Assembly (NCBI RefSeq): GCF_014646075.1
Contig: NZ_BMMT01000019.1
Coordinates: 37,518 to 101,517 of the forward strand
DNA length: 64,000 nt
Origin: Saccharopolyspora thermophila
GTDB lineage: Bacteria > Actinomycetota > Actinomycetes > Mycobacteriales > Pseudonocardiaceae
Direction: 5' to 3'
Shown here piece after piece: positions 9,453 to 18,453 of this stretch; the first letter of the stretch is position 1; every line of letters begins with the position of its first letter. The notes under the pieces are model-generated. The model made no database searches, was not told the origin of the DNA, and saw nothing but the letters and a program-made list of their open reading frames with translations. The position numbers and the translations under genes were made by a program.

Positions 9453-10462
9453 GCCGGGTCCTTTCCCCCGGCCGCCACCGCGGCGGGCGGGAACTCGTGG
9501 TGGGCTCGCATCAACGCCTGGGTGAGCAGGGAGAACAGCAGGACGGGGAGCACGAGTGCGACGGCGAACCGGCCGCCGGCGGCGCCGGCGACGACCGCGG
9601 CGGCGAGCACGAGCCGCTCGGCCACCAGCAGTTCGTGTGCACGCAACGCGGTCCGCGCGGCCACGACGTCGCCCGCGCGCAGCAGCGGCGTGAACGCGCA
9701 GGCCCCGCAGGCGGCGGCGACAGCGGTGAGCGCGAGCTGGGCGGCCGGGTCCGCCACCGCCCAGGCCGCGCCGAGCACGACCAGCAGGAGACCTCCGGCG
9801 TACAGACGCAGCGCGAGCCGCACCGCGTGCCGGACGCCGCAGCGGACCGGCACCGAGCGGTATCCCCCGGCACGGTCGCCGTCAACGTCGCGGATGGTTC
9901 CCACGAGGTTCGACGCGGTGTCGTGCAGGAGGAAACCCACCACCACCGGCAGCAGCCTCCACGGCGGCCACGGCGCGGCCACCATCGCACCGATGACGAG
10001 GGCGAGCGCGGTGAGCCCGCCGCGCGCGAGGTTCCCGGCGATGCCGCGTCGCTTGAACACCGTGCTGTAGCCGACGATCCCGGCCATCGCGGCGACGAAC
10101 AGCGGGACGATCCGCCAGTTCGCCGACAGCACCAGCACGGCCGAGAGGGCCGCGCACACCAGGCCGCCGCGCAGCGCGGCCGCAATGGACAGCCGTCCGG
10201 ACGGGATCGGCCGGTGCGGTTTGCCGATCGCGTCGAGACCGCGGTCGAAGTAGTCACCGAGGTAGTGCCCGGACAACCAGCCCAGCACCGGGGCCAGCGC
10301 CGCGGCGACCAGCGTGCCCGGCCGGTCGGCGCCGCCGGCCACCACGGCCCCGGCGAGCCCGAGCAGCCCGGGATAACAGGACGTGTAGGGCCGCCAGGTC
10401 TGCACGTGCGCCAGGACCGACCGGCCGATCCGCCGCGGCAGTCCCGTGGTTGCCAGCGCCAC
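9449..10462 (-). CDS. UbiA family membrane prenyltransferase
   Basis: A 337-residue integral membrane protein with about eight or nine hydrophobic helices. The first Asp-rich motif is GDYFDRGLD (69-77), followed by KPHRPIPSGR; the second is RDVDGDRAGGYRS (about 191-203). The usual first Asn of NDxxDxxxD is Gly. UbiA enzymes move a prenyl chain to an aromatic or polar acceptor, and some act as terpene cyclases. The prenyl donor is probably made by the adjacent polyprenyl synthase, from whose stop it lies 2 bases. The acceptor is unknown. Confidence 0.9.
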   Translation of the reverse strand: MALATTGLPRRIGRSVLAHVQTWRPYTSCYPGLLGLAGAVVAGGADRPGTLVAAALAPVLGWLSGHYLGDYFDRGLDAIGKPHRPIPSGRLSIAAALRGGLVCAALSAVLVLSANWRIVPLFVAAMAGIVGYSTVFKRRGIAGNLARGGLTALALVIGAMVAAPWPPWRLLPVVVGFLLHDTASNLVGTIRDVDGDRAGGYRSVPVRCGVRHAVRLALRLYAGGLLLVVLGAAWAVADPAAQLALTAVAAACGACAFTPLLRAGDVVAARTALRAHELLVAERLVLAAAVVAGAAGGRFAVALVLPVLLFSLLTQALMRAHHEFPPAAVAAGGKDPA

Positions 10463-10464
10463 GG

Positions 10465-11472
10465 TCAGCGGTCCCGCCGCACCGCGAACTCGGCCATCGC
10501 GCCGAGCAGACCGGCTGCCTCCGCGACCGGCAGCACGCCGAGCCCGGACTTCGCCAGCCGCACCTCCTCCCGGGCGCGCGCCAGACCGAGCTCCAGCGCC
10601 CCCGTCGCCGCCACGACCTCACGCAGGGCGGCCAGCGCCGCACCGGGCGCGAGCTCGCCCGCCAGCACCCGCTCGATCCGCCGCCGCTCAGCCGGCCCGC
10701 CCTCACGGTGGGCCAGCAGTACCGGGAACGTCGCGCGGCGGTTGGCCGCGTCGCTGGTGCCCGGTTTCCCGGTGACCGCCGGGTCGCCGAGGAACGGCAG
10801 CAGATCGTCGTACATCTGGAAGGCGAGCCCGGTGTGCTCGGCGAACTCCGCGACGACGTCGACCTCGCCGACCGTGCCGCCGCCGAGCACCGCACCGGCC
10901 TGGCAGGCACCGCGGAACAGCGCACCGGTCTTCAGCGCGGCCACCCTGAGGTACGCCGTGAGACCGCTGCCCGGCGTGCCGGGTCCGGGAGGTACCAGCA
11001 GCCCCTCCTGCACCTGGCCGCGGCACAGGTCCTCGCCCGCCCGCGCGAGCATGCGCACCGCGGTCACGATGTCGGCTTCCGGCGCCGCGCATTCGGCGAG
11101 CGCACCGAACAACCTGATGATCAATGCGTCCCCGATGACGATCGCCGCGGGCACGCCGTAGCGGGCGTGCACGGACGCCCGGCCGCGGCGGGTGTCGTCG
11201 CCGTCGATGATGTCGTCGTGTACCAGCGTCGCCGCGTGCAGATACTCCACCGCCAGCGCCGCGGGCATCACCGCCTCCCGGTCGCCGCCGACGGCCTCGG
11301 CCGAGGCCACCAGCAGCAGCGGTCGCAGCAGCTTCCCCGGGGACAGCAGCGCGTAACGGGAGATCTCGTCGAGGTGTTCCCCGGTGGCGGGCCAACGTTC
11401 GGTGAGGGCGCGCCGGACCTCCGCCGCGACCGGGGACGCGGCGACCTCGTGGCTCAGGGCGTCGGTGGTCAT
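10465..11472 (-). CDS. Polyprenyl diphosphate synthase (GGPP synthase-like)
   Basis: A 335-residue trans-isoprenyl diphosphate synthase. The first Asp-rich motif is intact (DDIID, 86-90, followed by GDDTRRG). The second reads DDLLP (222-226) instead of DDxxD, followed by FLGDP. The substrate-binding KLLRP and KTGALF segments are present. The product is probably C15-C25; the residues before the first motif (EYLHAATLVHDD) do not give an unambiguous chain length. The start overlaps the stop of the aminotransferase by ATGA. It should feed the UbiA enzyme downstream. Confidence 0.9.
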   Translation of the reverse strand: MTTDALSHEVAASPVAAEVRRALTERWPATGEHLDEISRYALLSPGKLLRPLLLVASAEAVGGDREAVMPAALAVEYLHAATLVHDDIIDGDDTRRGRASVHARYGVPAAIVIGDALIIRLFGALAECAAPEADIVTAVRMLARAGEDLCRGQVQEGLLVPPGPGTPGSGLTAYLRVAALKTGALFRGACQAGAVLGGGTVGEVDVVAEFAEHTGLAFQMYDDLLPFLGDPAVTGKPGTSDAANRRATFPVLLAHREGGPAERRRIERVLAGELAPGAALAALREVVAATGALELGLARAREEVRLAKSGLGVLPVAEAAGLLGAMAEFAVRRDR

Positions 11473-12530
11473 CCGGCGAACTCCTTGGCGGCGAACTCCT
11501 TGGCGAGCATCAGCACCGCGTCGTTGGCCTCCGGTGTCCCGGTGCTCACGCGCACCCCGGCACCGGCGATCTCGCGCACCGCGACGCCGTTGGCGGCCAG
11601 GTACGCCACGAACGGCTTGCTCCGCTCCCCCAGCCGCAGCCACAGGAAGTTGCCGCCGCTGGGCGGGACGTCCCAGCCCAGTTCGAGCAGTCCGGCCCGC
11701 ACGCGGTCGCGTTCGGCCGCCACCGCGCGGCAGCGCTCGCGCATCGCGTCCTCGGCGTCGAGCGCGGCCAGCGCCGCGGCCTGCGCGACCGTCGGCACGC
11801 GGTAGAACGGCAGCGTCGGCCGCAATGCCGCAGCCACCGGTTCGGCCGCCACCAGGTAGCCGACGCGGAGTCCGAGCAGGCCGTGGGACTTGGAGAAGGT
11901 GCGCACGACGGCGACCCGGTCGTCGGCCGCCGCGAGGGCGAGCCCGTCGGCGATCCGCGCGGGGTCGGCGAACTCGCGGTATGCCTCGTCGATCAGCACG
12001 AGCACGTGCGGTGGCAACGCGGCGAGGAAGTCGGCCAGCTCCGCCTCGCCGAGCACCTCGCCGGTCGGGTTGTTCGGGTTGCACAGCAGCACGACCTTCG
12101 TCTCCGGTGTGACGGCGTCGGCCAGTGCGGCCAGGTCCTGGCGGTCGCCGTCCGAGGGCACCGCGACCGGTTCGGCCAGGGCGTTGCGGATCAGCAACGG
12201 GTAGAGCTCGAACGACGGCCAGGCGTGCAGCACGGCCGCGCCGGGACCGGAGTGTGCGGTGAGGAACTGCTGGAGCAGCGCGCCCGAACCGGCACCGGCG
12301 ACCACCCGCTCCGGTGCGATCGCGAACCGCTCCGCGATCGCACCGGTGAGGCCGGTGGCCAACGCGTCGAGGGTGAGGTGCATGGTGCGCAGACTGCGCT
12401 CGGCCGCCTCGAGCACGCCGGGCAATGGAGGGGAACAGTTTTCGTTCAACGACAGCTGATGGATGATCTGGGCCACGCGAATGTCGGCCTTTCCCGTGCC
12501 GCGCACAGGCTTTCCGTTGCCTGCCGCCAC
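11469..12530 (-). CDS. HisC-like PLP-dependent aminotransferase
   Basis: A 353-residue fold-type I class I/II aminotransferase related to histidinol-phosphate aminotransferase. Visible are NPNNPTG (151-157), DEAY (181-184), the PLP lysine in TFSKSHG (K214), and GLRVGY after it. The N-terminal NENPYG block of true HisC is NENCSP, so the substrate has probably changed. It is the first gene of a five-gene coupled operon in a terpenoid cluster and may supply an amino or keto acid acceptor or aminate the product. The start is GTG at 12530; a second GTG at 12476 is possible. Confidence 0.85.
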   Translation of the reverse strand: MAAGNGKPVRGTGKADIRVAQIIHQLSLNENCSPPLPGVLEAAERSLRTMHLTLDALATGLTGAIAERFAIAPERVVAGAGSGALLQQFLTAHSGPGAAVLHAWPSFELYPLLIRNALAEPVAVPSDGDRQDLAALADAVTPETKVVLLCNPNNPTGEVLGEAELADFLAALPPHVLVLIDEAYREFADPARIADGLALAAADDRVAVVRTFSKSHGLLGLRVGYLVAAEPVAAALRPTLPFYRVPTVAQAAALAALDAEDAMRERCRAVAAERDRVRAGLLELGWDVPPSGGNFLWLRLGERSKPFVAYLAANGVAVREIAGAGVRVSTGTPEANDAVLMLAKEFAAKEFAG

Positions 12531-12543
12531 ATTCCGGTTCAGT

Positions 12544-12580
12544 CACGGTCAGTGTGCTGGCCACCGTGATCAAATGTCAA
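12544..12580 (-). promoter_or_regulatory. Promoter-like element of the aminotransferase-to-monooxygenase operon
   Basis: Read on the minus strand: TTGACA (12580-12575), 18 bases, then CACACTGACCGTG (12556-12544). This is almost the same as the element before the O-methyltransferase at 5450-5486. It predicts a transcript start about 14 bases before the GTG at 12530. Confidence 0.6.
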
Positions 12581-12794
12581 GAAGCGTGAAAGCACCTTTT
12601 CCAGGGACGAACGGGGGTTCCGCACTACCGCGAACGGGGGCGCAACAGAAAGGAATCGTGTTTCTTCGGGCAGAAACCCGGACATTTTCGCGCACAGTTC
12701 CGCTGGCGGATCGACAACCCGAGGGCATTGTCGTAGGATCGCGCGCCCGACGAGGGAGCGTTTCGCTTCCCGGGTGGTGCGGTCGGTTCCCGGC

Positions 12795-13979
12795 TCAAAC
12801 CAGAGCGGCGATGTCCTCGGCGAGCACGTCGAAGCCCGGCGCGTCCCGCACCTGTCGGGCGAAGTTCGCGGCACGACACCGGAAACCGTCGTCGGCGAGC
12901 ACGCGGTGGACCGCGTCGGCCAGTGCTTCGGGCGTCGCCTCGGTGGGGCCGACGTGCAGGCCCAGGCCCAGGTCGGTAACGCGACGCGCGTTGTCCGGCT
13001 GGTCGGCGAACAACGGCACGTTCACCATCGGCGTCCCGGCCTGCAGCGCCTCGTGGACACCGCCGAATCCGCCGTGCGAGAGCAAGAGCGCGGCCCCGCC
13101 GAGCAGTTCGCGCTGTGGCGCGAAGGACACCAGCCGGACGTTCTCCGGCCGCGGCCCGGACCAGGTGTCCAACGCCGGGCCGACGGACACCAGCCCCCTG
13201 CACGGCAGTTCGCCGAGTGCCGCGACCATCGCGGCGAGCAGCCGCGGGGCCTCCGGTATGACGGTGTGCGCGACCGTGCCGAGGCCGGCGAGCACCAGCG
13301 GCCGTTCAGCCGAATACGAAAACCCTTGTGGCGAAGGGATGTTGGGCCGATAGGACCGCAGCGACGGCACGCGCAGCCACTCCGGGTACCACGCGGCGGG
13401 CACGACGGCGGCGAGCAGACCGTCGTTCGGCCGCCACGGATCGTCCGACGGCGCGACGCCGAGATCGGCCAGCTGGCTGTTGAGTACGCCGCGCAGGACG
13501 GGCAGGTGCGCCGACGAGTACGGCGCGATGTCGAGCACCGCTCGAGGCAGCCCGAGCCGTTCCGCGGCGAGGTAACCGCCGAACTCGTTGCACTCCCGGA
13601 CAATCACGTCCGGCCTCCAGCGCGCGGCCGCCGCGATCAGGTCGCGGGCGAAGATCCCGGCCAGCGGCCCGGCGAACGCCCTGGTCAGCGGACCGGGGTC
13701 GGCGCGGGCGCGCTCGGTCTGCGCCTCGTCCTCCCCCTCCGCGCCGGGCATGCCGGGACTGGTGCGGAACGCTGGGTCGGCGAGCAGCTGTTCGAGGGTG
13801 CGGACGTTCGGCAGCGGCAGGTGTTCGACGCCGTGCCGCGCGAGTTCCGCGGCCATGGCCGGAGCGGTCGCGACGCACACGGCGTGTCCGGCGCGCCGCA
13901 GCGCGTGCGCCACCGGGACCACGATCGGCACGAGGTGAGAGTAGTAGGGCAGGCAGGTGAGGACGATCCGCACGGTCAC
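12795..13979 (-). CDS. MGT family glycosyltransferase (UGT/GT1 type)
   Basis: A 394-residue GT-B glycosyltransferase. The N-terminal acceptor domain starts VRIVLTCLPYYSHLVPIV; the C-terminal donor-binding signature is SHGGFGGVHEALQAGTP followed by FADQPDNA. Relatives glycosylate macrolides, aromatic polyketides and terpenoids. The GTG at 13979 overlaps the stop of the FkbM gene, so the two are co-translated. It lies behind the operon starting at 12530 on the same strand and may glycosylate its product. It could instead be a resistance or detoxification enzyme. Confidence 0.88.
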   Translation of the reverse strand: MTVRIVLTCLPYYSHLVPIVVPVAHALRRAGHAVCVATAPAMAAELARHGVEHLPLPNVRTLEQLLADPAFRTSPGMPGAEGEDEAQTERARADPGPLTRAFAGPLAGIFARDLIAAAARWRPDVIVRECNEFGGYLAAERLGLPRAVLDIAPYSSAHLPVLRGVLNSQLADLGVAPSDDPWRPNDGLLAAVVPAAWYPEWLRVPSLRSYRPNIPSPQGFSYSAERPLVLAGLGTVAHTVIPEAPRLLAAMVAALGELPCRGLVSVGPALDTWSGPRPENVRLVSFAPQRELLGGAALLLSHGGFGGVHEALQAGTPMVNVPLFADQPDNARRVTDLGLGLHVGPTEATPEALADAVHRVLADDGFRCRAANFARQVRDAPGFDVLAEDIAALV

Positions 13980-14755
13980 CGCCGCGCGTAGACGGTTTGG
14001 GTGCCCAGGTCGCCGAGCACGTCGCCCGGCTGCTCCGAGGTGACGGTGAACCCGCGTTCCGCCAGCACGGCCGGGGCGCCGGCGAAGTCCTGCACCTCCA
14101 GCACGACCTGCCGGATCCGAGCCCAGTCGTGGTCGTCGATACCGGCGAGCGCGTCCGCCTCGGAACCCTCGATGTCGATCTTCACCAGGTCGATCGGGCC
14201 GGACGGGCCGACCTCGGCGAGCACGTCGGAGAGCCGTTCGACCGGCATCCGTACCTCGTACCGGTCCGCGAGCAGCCGTCGGCGGTGCGCGCGTTCCTCC
14301 GGTGTGCCTGCCAGCTCGCCGATCCGGGCCTTCTGCTCCGGGTACCGGGTGGAGTTGCCCGGCAGGTCGAGGAAGTACGTGAACGCGACGTCCGGCTCCG
14401 CCCGCGCACCGAGCGCCCGCCGCAACGGCGTGACACCGGTGGCGCCGTGCCGGTCGAGGTTGGCGAGCAGCGCCTCGTAGGTGCGGGGCATCGGTTCGAT
14501 CGCGACCACCCGCGCCCGCGGCCAGCGCTGCTTGACGTACAGGGTGAACAGCCCGACGTTCGCGCCGACGTCGACCACGACCGCGTCGTCGTGGAGCGCC
14601 AGTCCACCGCGCAGGTAACAGTTGCCGCGGAAGATCTCCGAGTAAATGAATTTGATTTCGGTCGTGTCCCCGGATTCCGGCATGTAGCACCCGAATCCGG
14701 CGTCGAGCTCGACGTACCGGAGCCCAGCCACCGGCACCGCCACCTTTCCCACCAC
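13976..14755 (-). CDS. FkbM family SAM-dependent methyltransferase
   Basis: A 259-residue class I methyltransferase. The SAM site is VVDVGANVGLFTLYV, then VVAIEPMPRTYEALLANL, and the FkbM hallmark DLVKIDIEGSEADALAG. Family members O-methylate sugars and macrolide hydroxyls. Coupled to the glycosyltransferase downstream, it may methylate the added sugar. A good promoter lies just upstream and predicts a leader of only a few bases, which agrees with the GTG start and the lack of a clear ribosome-binding site. Confidence 0.88.
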   Translation of the reverse strand: MVGKVAVPVAGLRYVELDAGFGCYMPESGDTTEIKFIYSEIFRGNCYLRGGLALHDDAVVVDVGANVGLFTLYVKQRWPRARVVAIEPMPRTYEALLANLDRHGATGVTPLRRALGARAEPDVAFTYFLDLPGNSTRYPEQKARIGELAGTPEERAHRRRLLADRYEVRMPVERLSDVLAEVGPSGPIDLVKIDIEGSEADALAGIDDHDWARIRQVVLEVQDFAGAPAVLAERGFTVTSEQPGDVLGDLGTQTVYARR

Positions 14756-15098
14756 GTCCGGCGGCCCAGCCTAGGAACGCCCGAGCGGAGGGTCAACCGC
14801 CGAACCGTGACAGAACCGGTTCAGCGGGTCGTGGTTCTGGCCGACAACCGGTGCCGCGGCCGCTTACGTGCGGCTCACCCCCGACGACTCGGTCCACTTC
14901 GGACCGTGCGAGATCCGGACGCCAGCACGGTCAGTGCCTACCGCGCCCGCGGGCCTGCGGCTCCCCCGCCCGCGGGTCGTGCGGCTCGCCGGATCCCGCG
15001 GGTCGTGCGGACGAAGTTCCCCACTTCAGGCGAATTTGGGAGCGCCACGAGGACGAGGTTCGCACCGCGGAGGCGGATCGGGTGCGCGCCGTGGCCGC
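14756..15098. other. Intergenic region with a 16-bp direct repeat
   Basis: 343 bases between two minus-strand genes. It holds the promoter described above and two copies of CCCGCGGGTCGTGCGG (14969-14984 and 14995-15010). No reading frame on either strand resembles a protein that I recognise. Confidence 0.5.
14768..14796 (-). promoter_or_regulatory. Promoter of the FkbM/glycosyltransferase pair
   Basis: On the minus strand TTGACC (14796-14791) and TAGGCT (14773-14768) are separated by 17 bases, a near-consensus housekeeping promoter. The expected start site is around 14761, six bases before the GTG at 14755. Confidence 0.6.
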
Positions 15099-17219
15099 TT
15101 ATTCCTCCTTGTGCAGTTCCCAGTCCTCCGGTAGTCCGCGCACCTCCGCCGTGGTGCCGTGGGCCTCCAGGTGGAGCGTCGTCGCGCCCAGGCGGAGGTC
15201 GGTGAGCACGAGGCGTCCCCACCGGTCCGGCAGGTGCGGGCGGAGGTGGAGGCGGCGCCGCGGCACGTGCGGTTCCAGGCCGAGGAACGACCGCACCAGC
15301 AGCAGCGGGGCCGCGCTCGCCCACGCCTGCGGCGAGCAGGACGTGGGATACGGCACCGGCGGGCTGAACTCGTCGCGGGAGAAACCGCAGAACAGTTCCG
15401 GCAGCCTGCTCCCGAACGCCGCCGCCGCGTCGAGCAGGCCGGTCGCCAGCCGCTGGGCCAGCTCCGCCGCCCCGGGCAGGTGCGCGTAGCGGAGCAGACC
15501 GGCCACGGCGATCGCCGTGTCGTGCGGCCACACCGAGCCGTTGTGGTAGCTCATCGGGTTGTAGGCGCCCATCGACGCCGACAGCGTCCGCAGGCCGAAA
15601 CCGCTGTCCATGTCCCGAGTTCCGAGGTTGCGCACCAACGCAGCGGCGTGCTCGTCGCTGGCGATACCCGACCACAGGCAGTGCGCGGCGTTGCTCGTCA
15701 GAGCGTCCACCGGCTGCTTGCGGCCGTCCAGCGCGACGGCATACCACCCCTGCTCCGGCAGCCAGAACGCTTCGTGGAACCGGGCGCGCAGGTCCGCCGC
15801 CCGGTCCCGGCACCGTGCGGCGGTGGCCGGGTCGTTGAACGCCTCCGCCAGTTCGGCCCGGGCGAGCCACGCCGCGTAGACGTAGCCCTGCACCTCGCAC
15901 AGGGCGACCGGACCGGTGGCCACCCGCCCCGCCGCGTCGTTGATGCCGTCGAAGCTGTCCTTCCAGCCCTGGTTGACCAGGCCGCGGTCGGTCGCCCTGC
16001 GGTACTCCACGAAACCGTCGCCGTCCCGGTCCCCGTAGCCGTCCACCCACCCCAGCGCCGCGTCCGCCGCGGGGAGCAGGAAGCGCACCTGGGCCTCGTC
16101 GGCACCCCACCGCCAGCACTCCGCGAGCAGCATGACGAACAGCGGTGTCGCGTCGGCGGTGCCGTAGTAGTGGCTGCCACCGAGCACCTGGTCGTGGTCG
16201 GGGCCCAGGCGGGACTCGTGCAGGATGCGGCCCGGCTCCTCCTCGGTGAGCGGATTGACGCGCTTGCCCTGCGACTCGGCCAGCTTCGCCAGGGTGCCCA
16301 GCGCCAGGTCCACGTCCAGCGGCAGGGCCATCCAGGCGGTGAGCAGGCTGTCCCGCCCGAACAGCGTCATGAACCACGGGGCGCCGGCAGCCACGAAGGG
16401 CCGGCCGTCGTGGCTGCCGTCGTGGATCTGCAGCGCGCCCAGGTCGCTTTCGGTGCGGTGCAGGACCTGTGTGAGCACCGGGTCGTCGGCGGTGACGACC
16501 GTGCTGACCCGCCGCCACGCCTGCATCTTGCGCGCCGGACCGGTGTCCTCGACCTCGTCGCCCCGGTCGAACTGCGGCCGCACCCGGTGGTTGCCGACGC
16601 TGGGCTGCACCACGATCTCGGTGTCCCACCGCCCGCGTGCCGGGACGACCACGCGCCAGGTCAGCGCGCCCGGCGCCACCACCGGGTCGCCGGAGGCGTT
16701 CACCGACAGGCCGCGCAGACCGTCGGACCGGTCGCGCAGCAGCAGTTCCGCGCCGGCGACGGTGACCTCGGCGCCGCCGTGCCCGGCACGCCCTTCCTTG
16801 ACGGCGAACAGATCGGCGAAGTCCGCGTCGACGTGCAGCGAGAGGCTGGCGACCGTGGCCTCCGATCCGAGGTTGCGCAGTGTGATCCGCTCCCGCAGCC
16901 CGTCCGCGACCAGGCGTTCGCGGACCAGCAGCAGCGTGCTGTCGGCCTGCCCGGGTTTCGGCGGGCGGCGCAGCACGAACCGCGCCGCGAACGCGTCTGC
17001 GGAGATCACCGTCAGCGGGAACGGCGGCTGCCCGTCCAGGCGCAGCTCCCAGCGGGACAGCAGCCGCGCGTCGCGGAAGAACAACCCGTGGGAGCTGCCG
17101 GGGCGGACGTCGCCGCAGGAGTCGGACAGGCAGAAGGTGCTGCCCTCCACCAGGGTCACGGTTCCCCCGACGGTCGCGACGGGCACTGGCTCCCCGGCGT
17201 TGAACACCCCAGGGGTCAT
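15099..17219 (-). CDS. Glycogen debranching-like enzyme (amylo-alpha-1,6-glucosidase family)
   Basis: A 706-residue protein. The N-terminal domain (about 1-230) is the GDE N-terminal b-sandwich (TLVEGSTFCLSDSCGDV, GLFFRDARLLSRWEL). The rest is an (a/a)6 barrel of the GH63/GH133-like clan, with WFMTLFGRDSLLTAWM, HYYGTADATPLFV, GYGDRDGDGFVEY and NPMSYHNGSVWPHD. It probably acts on a-glucan or a related oligosaccharide in the cytoplasm; the exact linkage is unknown. No signal peptide is seen. The start overlaps the stop of the GT4 gene by ATGA. The operon lies behind a CIRCE operator. Confidence 0.85.
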   Translation of the reverse strand: MTPGVFNAGEPVPVATVGGTVTLVEGSTFCLSDSCGDVRPGSSHGLFFRDARLLSRWELRLDGQPPFPLTVISADAFAARFVLRRPPKPGQADSTLLLVRERLVADGLRERITLRNLGSEATVASLSLHVDADFADLFAVKEGRAGHGGAEVTVAGAELLLRDRSDGLRGLSVNASGDPVVAPGALTWRVVVPARGRWDTEIVVQPSVGNHRVRPQFDRGDEVEDTGPARKMQAWRRVSTVVTADDPVLTQVLHRTESDLGALQIHDGSHDGRPFVAAGAPWFMTLFGRDSLLTAWMALPLDVDLALGTLAKLAESQGKRVNPLTEEEPGRILHESRLGPDHDQVLGGSHYYGTADATPLFVMLLAECWRWGADEAQVRFLLPAADAALGWVDGYGDRDGDGFVEYRRATDRGLVNQGWKDSFDGINDAAGRVATGPVALCEVQGYVYAAWLARAELAEAFNDPATAARCRDRAADLRARFHEAFWLPEQGWYAVALDGRKQPVDALTSNAAHCLWSGIASDEHAAALVRNLGTRDMDSGFGLRTLSASMGAYNPMSYHNGSVWPHDTAIAVAGLLRYAHLPGAAELAQRLATGLLDAAAAFGSRLPELFCGFSRDEFSPPVPYPTSCSPQAWASAAPLLLVRSFLGLEPHVPRRRLHLRPHLPDRWGRLVLTDLRLGATTLHLEAHGTTAEVRGLPEDWELHKEE

Positions 17220-18436
17220 GGCCGGTCCCCTGACGCCTGCAGGGTCGGACCGCCGTCGCCCGCCCGGTCGTAGGCGCGGTCCAGAGCGGAGTCGAGTGCG
17301 GCGTAGTCCCGGCGCAGCGCGCTGAGCTCGATCGCACGCCGGTAGGCGGCCTCGTAGCCGGCGCCGAGGCCATCGACGTCGAAGTGCTCGGCGACGTGCG
17401 CCCGGCACGCGGCGGGATCGAGCTCGGCGACCTCGGTCAGCGCCGCGGGCAGCTCGGCCGGATCGTCCCGCACCAGGCCGGTGACGCCGTCCACGACCAC
17501 CTCGGGCACGGCGCCGGACCGCAGCGCCACGACCGGGGTGCCGCAGGCCATCGCCTCGATCATGACCATGCCGAACGGCTCCTCCCAGCGGATCGGGAAC
17601 AGCAGGCACCGCGCGGACGCCAGCAGCTGCCGCTTCTGCTGTGCGTCGGCGACCCCGAAGACGTGGTCGGACTCGGTCAGCCGGGGCCGTACCTCGCGCT
17701 CGAAGTATTCCTTCTCGACCGGTTCGGCGCACTTGCCCGCCAGGACGAGCCGCAGACCCGCCGCGTGGGCCGCCTCCAGCGCCAGGTGCGGCGCCTTGTC
17801 CGGGTGGAAGCGACCCAGGAACAGCGCGTAGTCGTCCTTGTCCGCCTGGAACGGCCAGTCGGCCACGCGCACGGCGTTGTGCACGGTCGCAACCCAGTTG
17901 AGCTCCGGGGCCAGTTCCCGCTGCCGGTTGCTGATCGCCACCAGGTGCACGTCCGACCCGAGATGCTGGTAGTAGCGCTCCATGTCGGGGACCACCGGTC
18001 CGTGCACGGTGACCACGGTCGGCACGCCGTAGGCGGGGACGTTGAGCGGACCGGCGAGGGTGTGGTCGTGGACCACGTCGAGCCCTTCGGTCCTTGCGAG
18101 CCGTTCGACCGCCCGGCGGACCGCGATGGCGTGCATCACCTCCGGGTAAGGCTCGCCCAGCAGTTCCGGCACGGTCCGGTCCCAGACGGGCACGAACCGC
18201 GCTTTGGTTCCGGGGCGCCCGGCGCCGAGGAGCGTCACGGCGTGGCCGCGTGCCACCAGCGCGTCGGCGAGGTCGGCGACGACCGCTTCCACGCCGCCGT
18301 AGGCCCGCGGCGGCACGTCGAAGTAGGGCGGGGCCACCAATGCCACGCGCAGCGGACGACCGGCTTCCGGGATGGACCGGACCCCGGCCTTCGAAACAGG
18401 TCGAACGGGCCACGCAGGACGATGCGCGCTGCTCAA
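17216..18436 (-). CDS. GT4 family glycosyltransferase
   Basis: A 406-residue GT-B enzyme. The N-terminal domain begins RVALVAPPYFDVPPRAYGG with the glycine-rich acceptor loop; the donor domain has FLGRFHPDKAPHLALEAA and the EX7E retaining motif in EPFGMVMIEAMACGTPVV. The start is TTG at 18436, supported by AGGAGG four bases upstream; about 27 residues precede the first strand. It is first in an operon with a debranching-like enzyme, suggesting assembly or trimming of a glucan or trehalose-type oligosaccharide. A perfect CIRCE site 45 bases upstream implies HrcA control. Confidence 0.87.
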   Translation of the reverse strand: MSSAHRPAWPVRPVSKAGVRSIPEAGRPLRVALVAPPYFDVPPRAYGGVEAVVADLADALVARGHAVTLLGAGRPGTKARFVPVWDRTVPELLGEPYPEVMHAIAVRRAVERLARTEGLDVVHDHTLAGPLNVPAYGVPTVVTVHGPVVPDMERYYQHLGSDVHLVAISNRQRELAPELNWVATVHNAVRVADWPFQADKDDYALFLGRFHPDKAPHLALEAAHAAGLRLVLAGKCAEPVEKEYFEREVRPRLTESDHVFGVADAQQKRQLLASARCLLFPIRWEEPFGMVMIEAMACGTPVVALRSGAVPEVVVDGVTGLVRDDPAELPAALTEVAELDPAACRAHVAEHFDVDGLGAGYEAAYRRAIELSALRRDYAALDSALDRAYDRAGDGGPTLQASGDRP

Positions 18437-18453
18437 GCTGCCTCCTCAAGCCG

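Noticed and set aside
7419..10070. Very long plus-strand frame opposite the monooxygenase, cyclase and UbiA genes
   Set aside because: It is the GC-bias shadow of three recognised minus-strand genes and has no protein resemblance.
14969..15010. 16-bp direct repeat CCCGCGGGTCGTGCGG
   Set aside because: Only two copies in GC-rich intergenic DNA with no gene start nearby; too little to call an operator.
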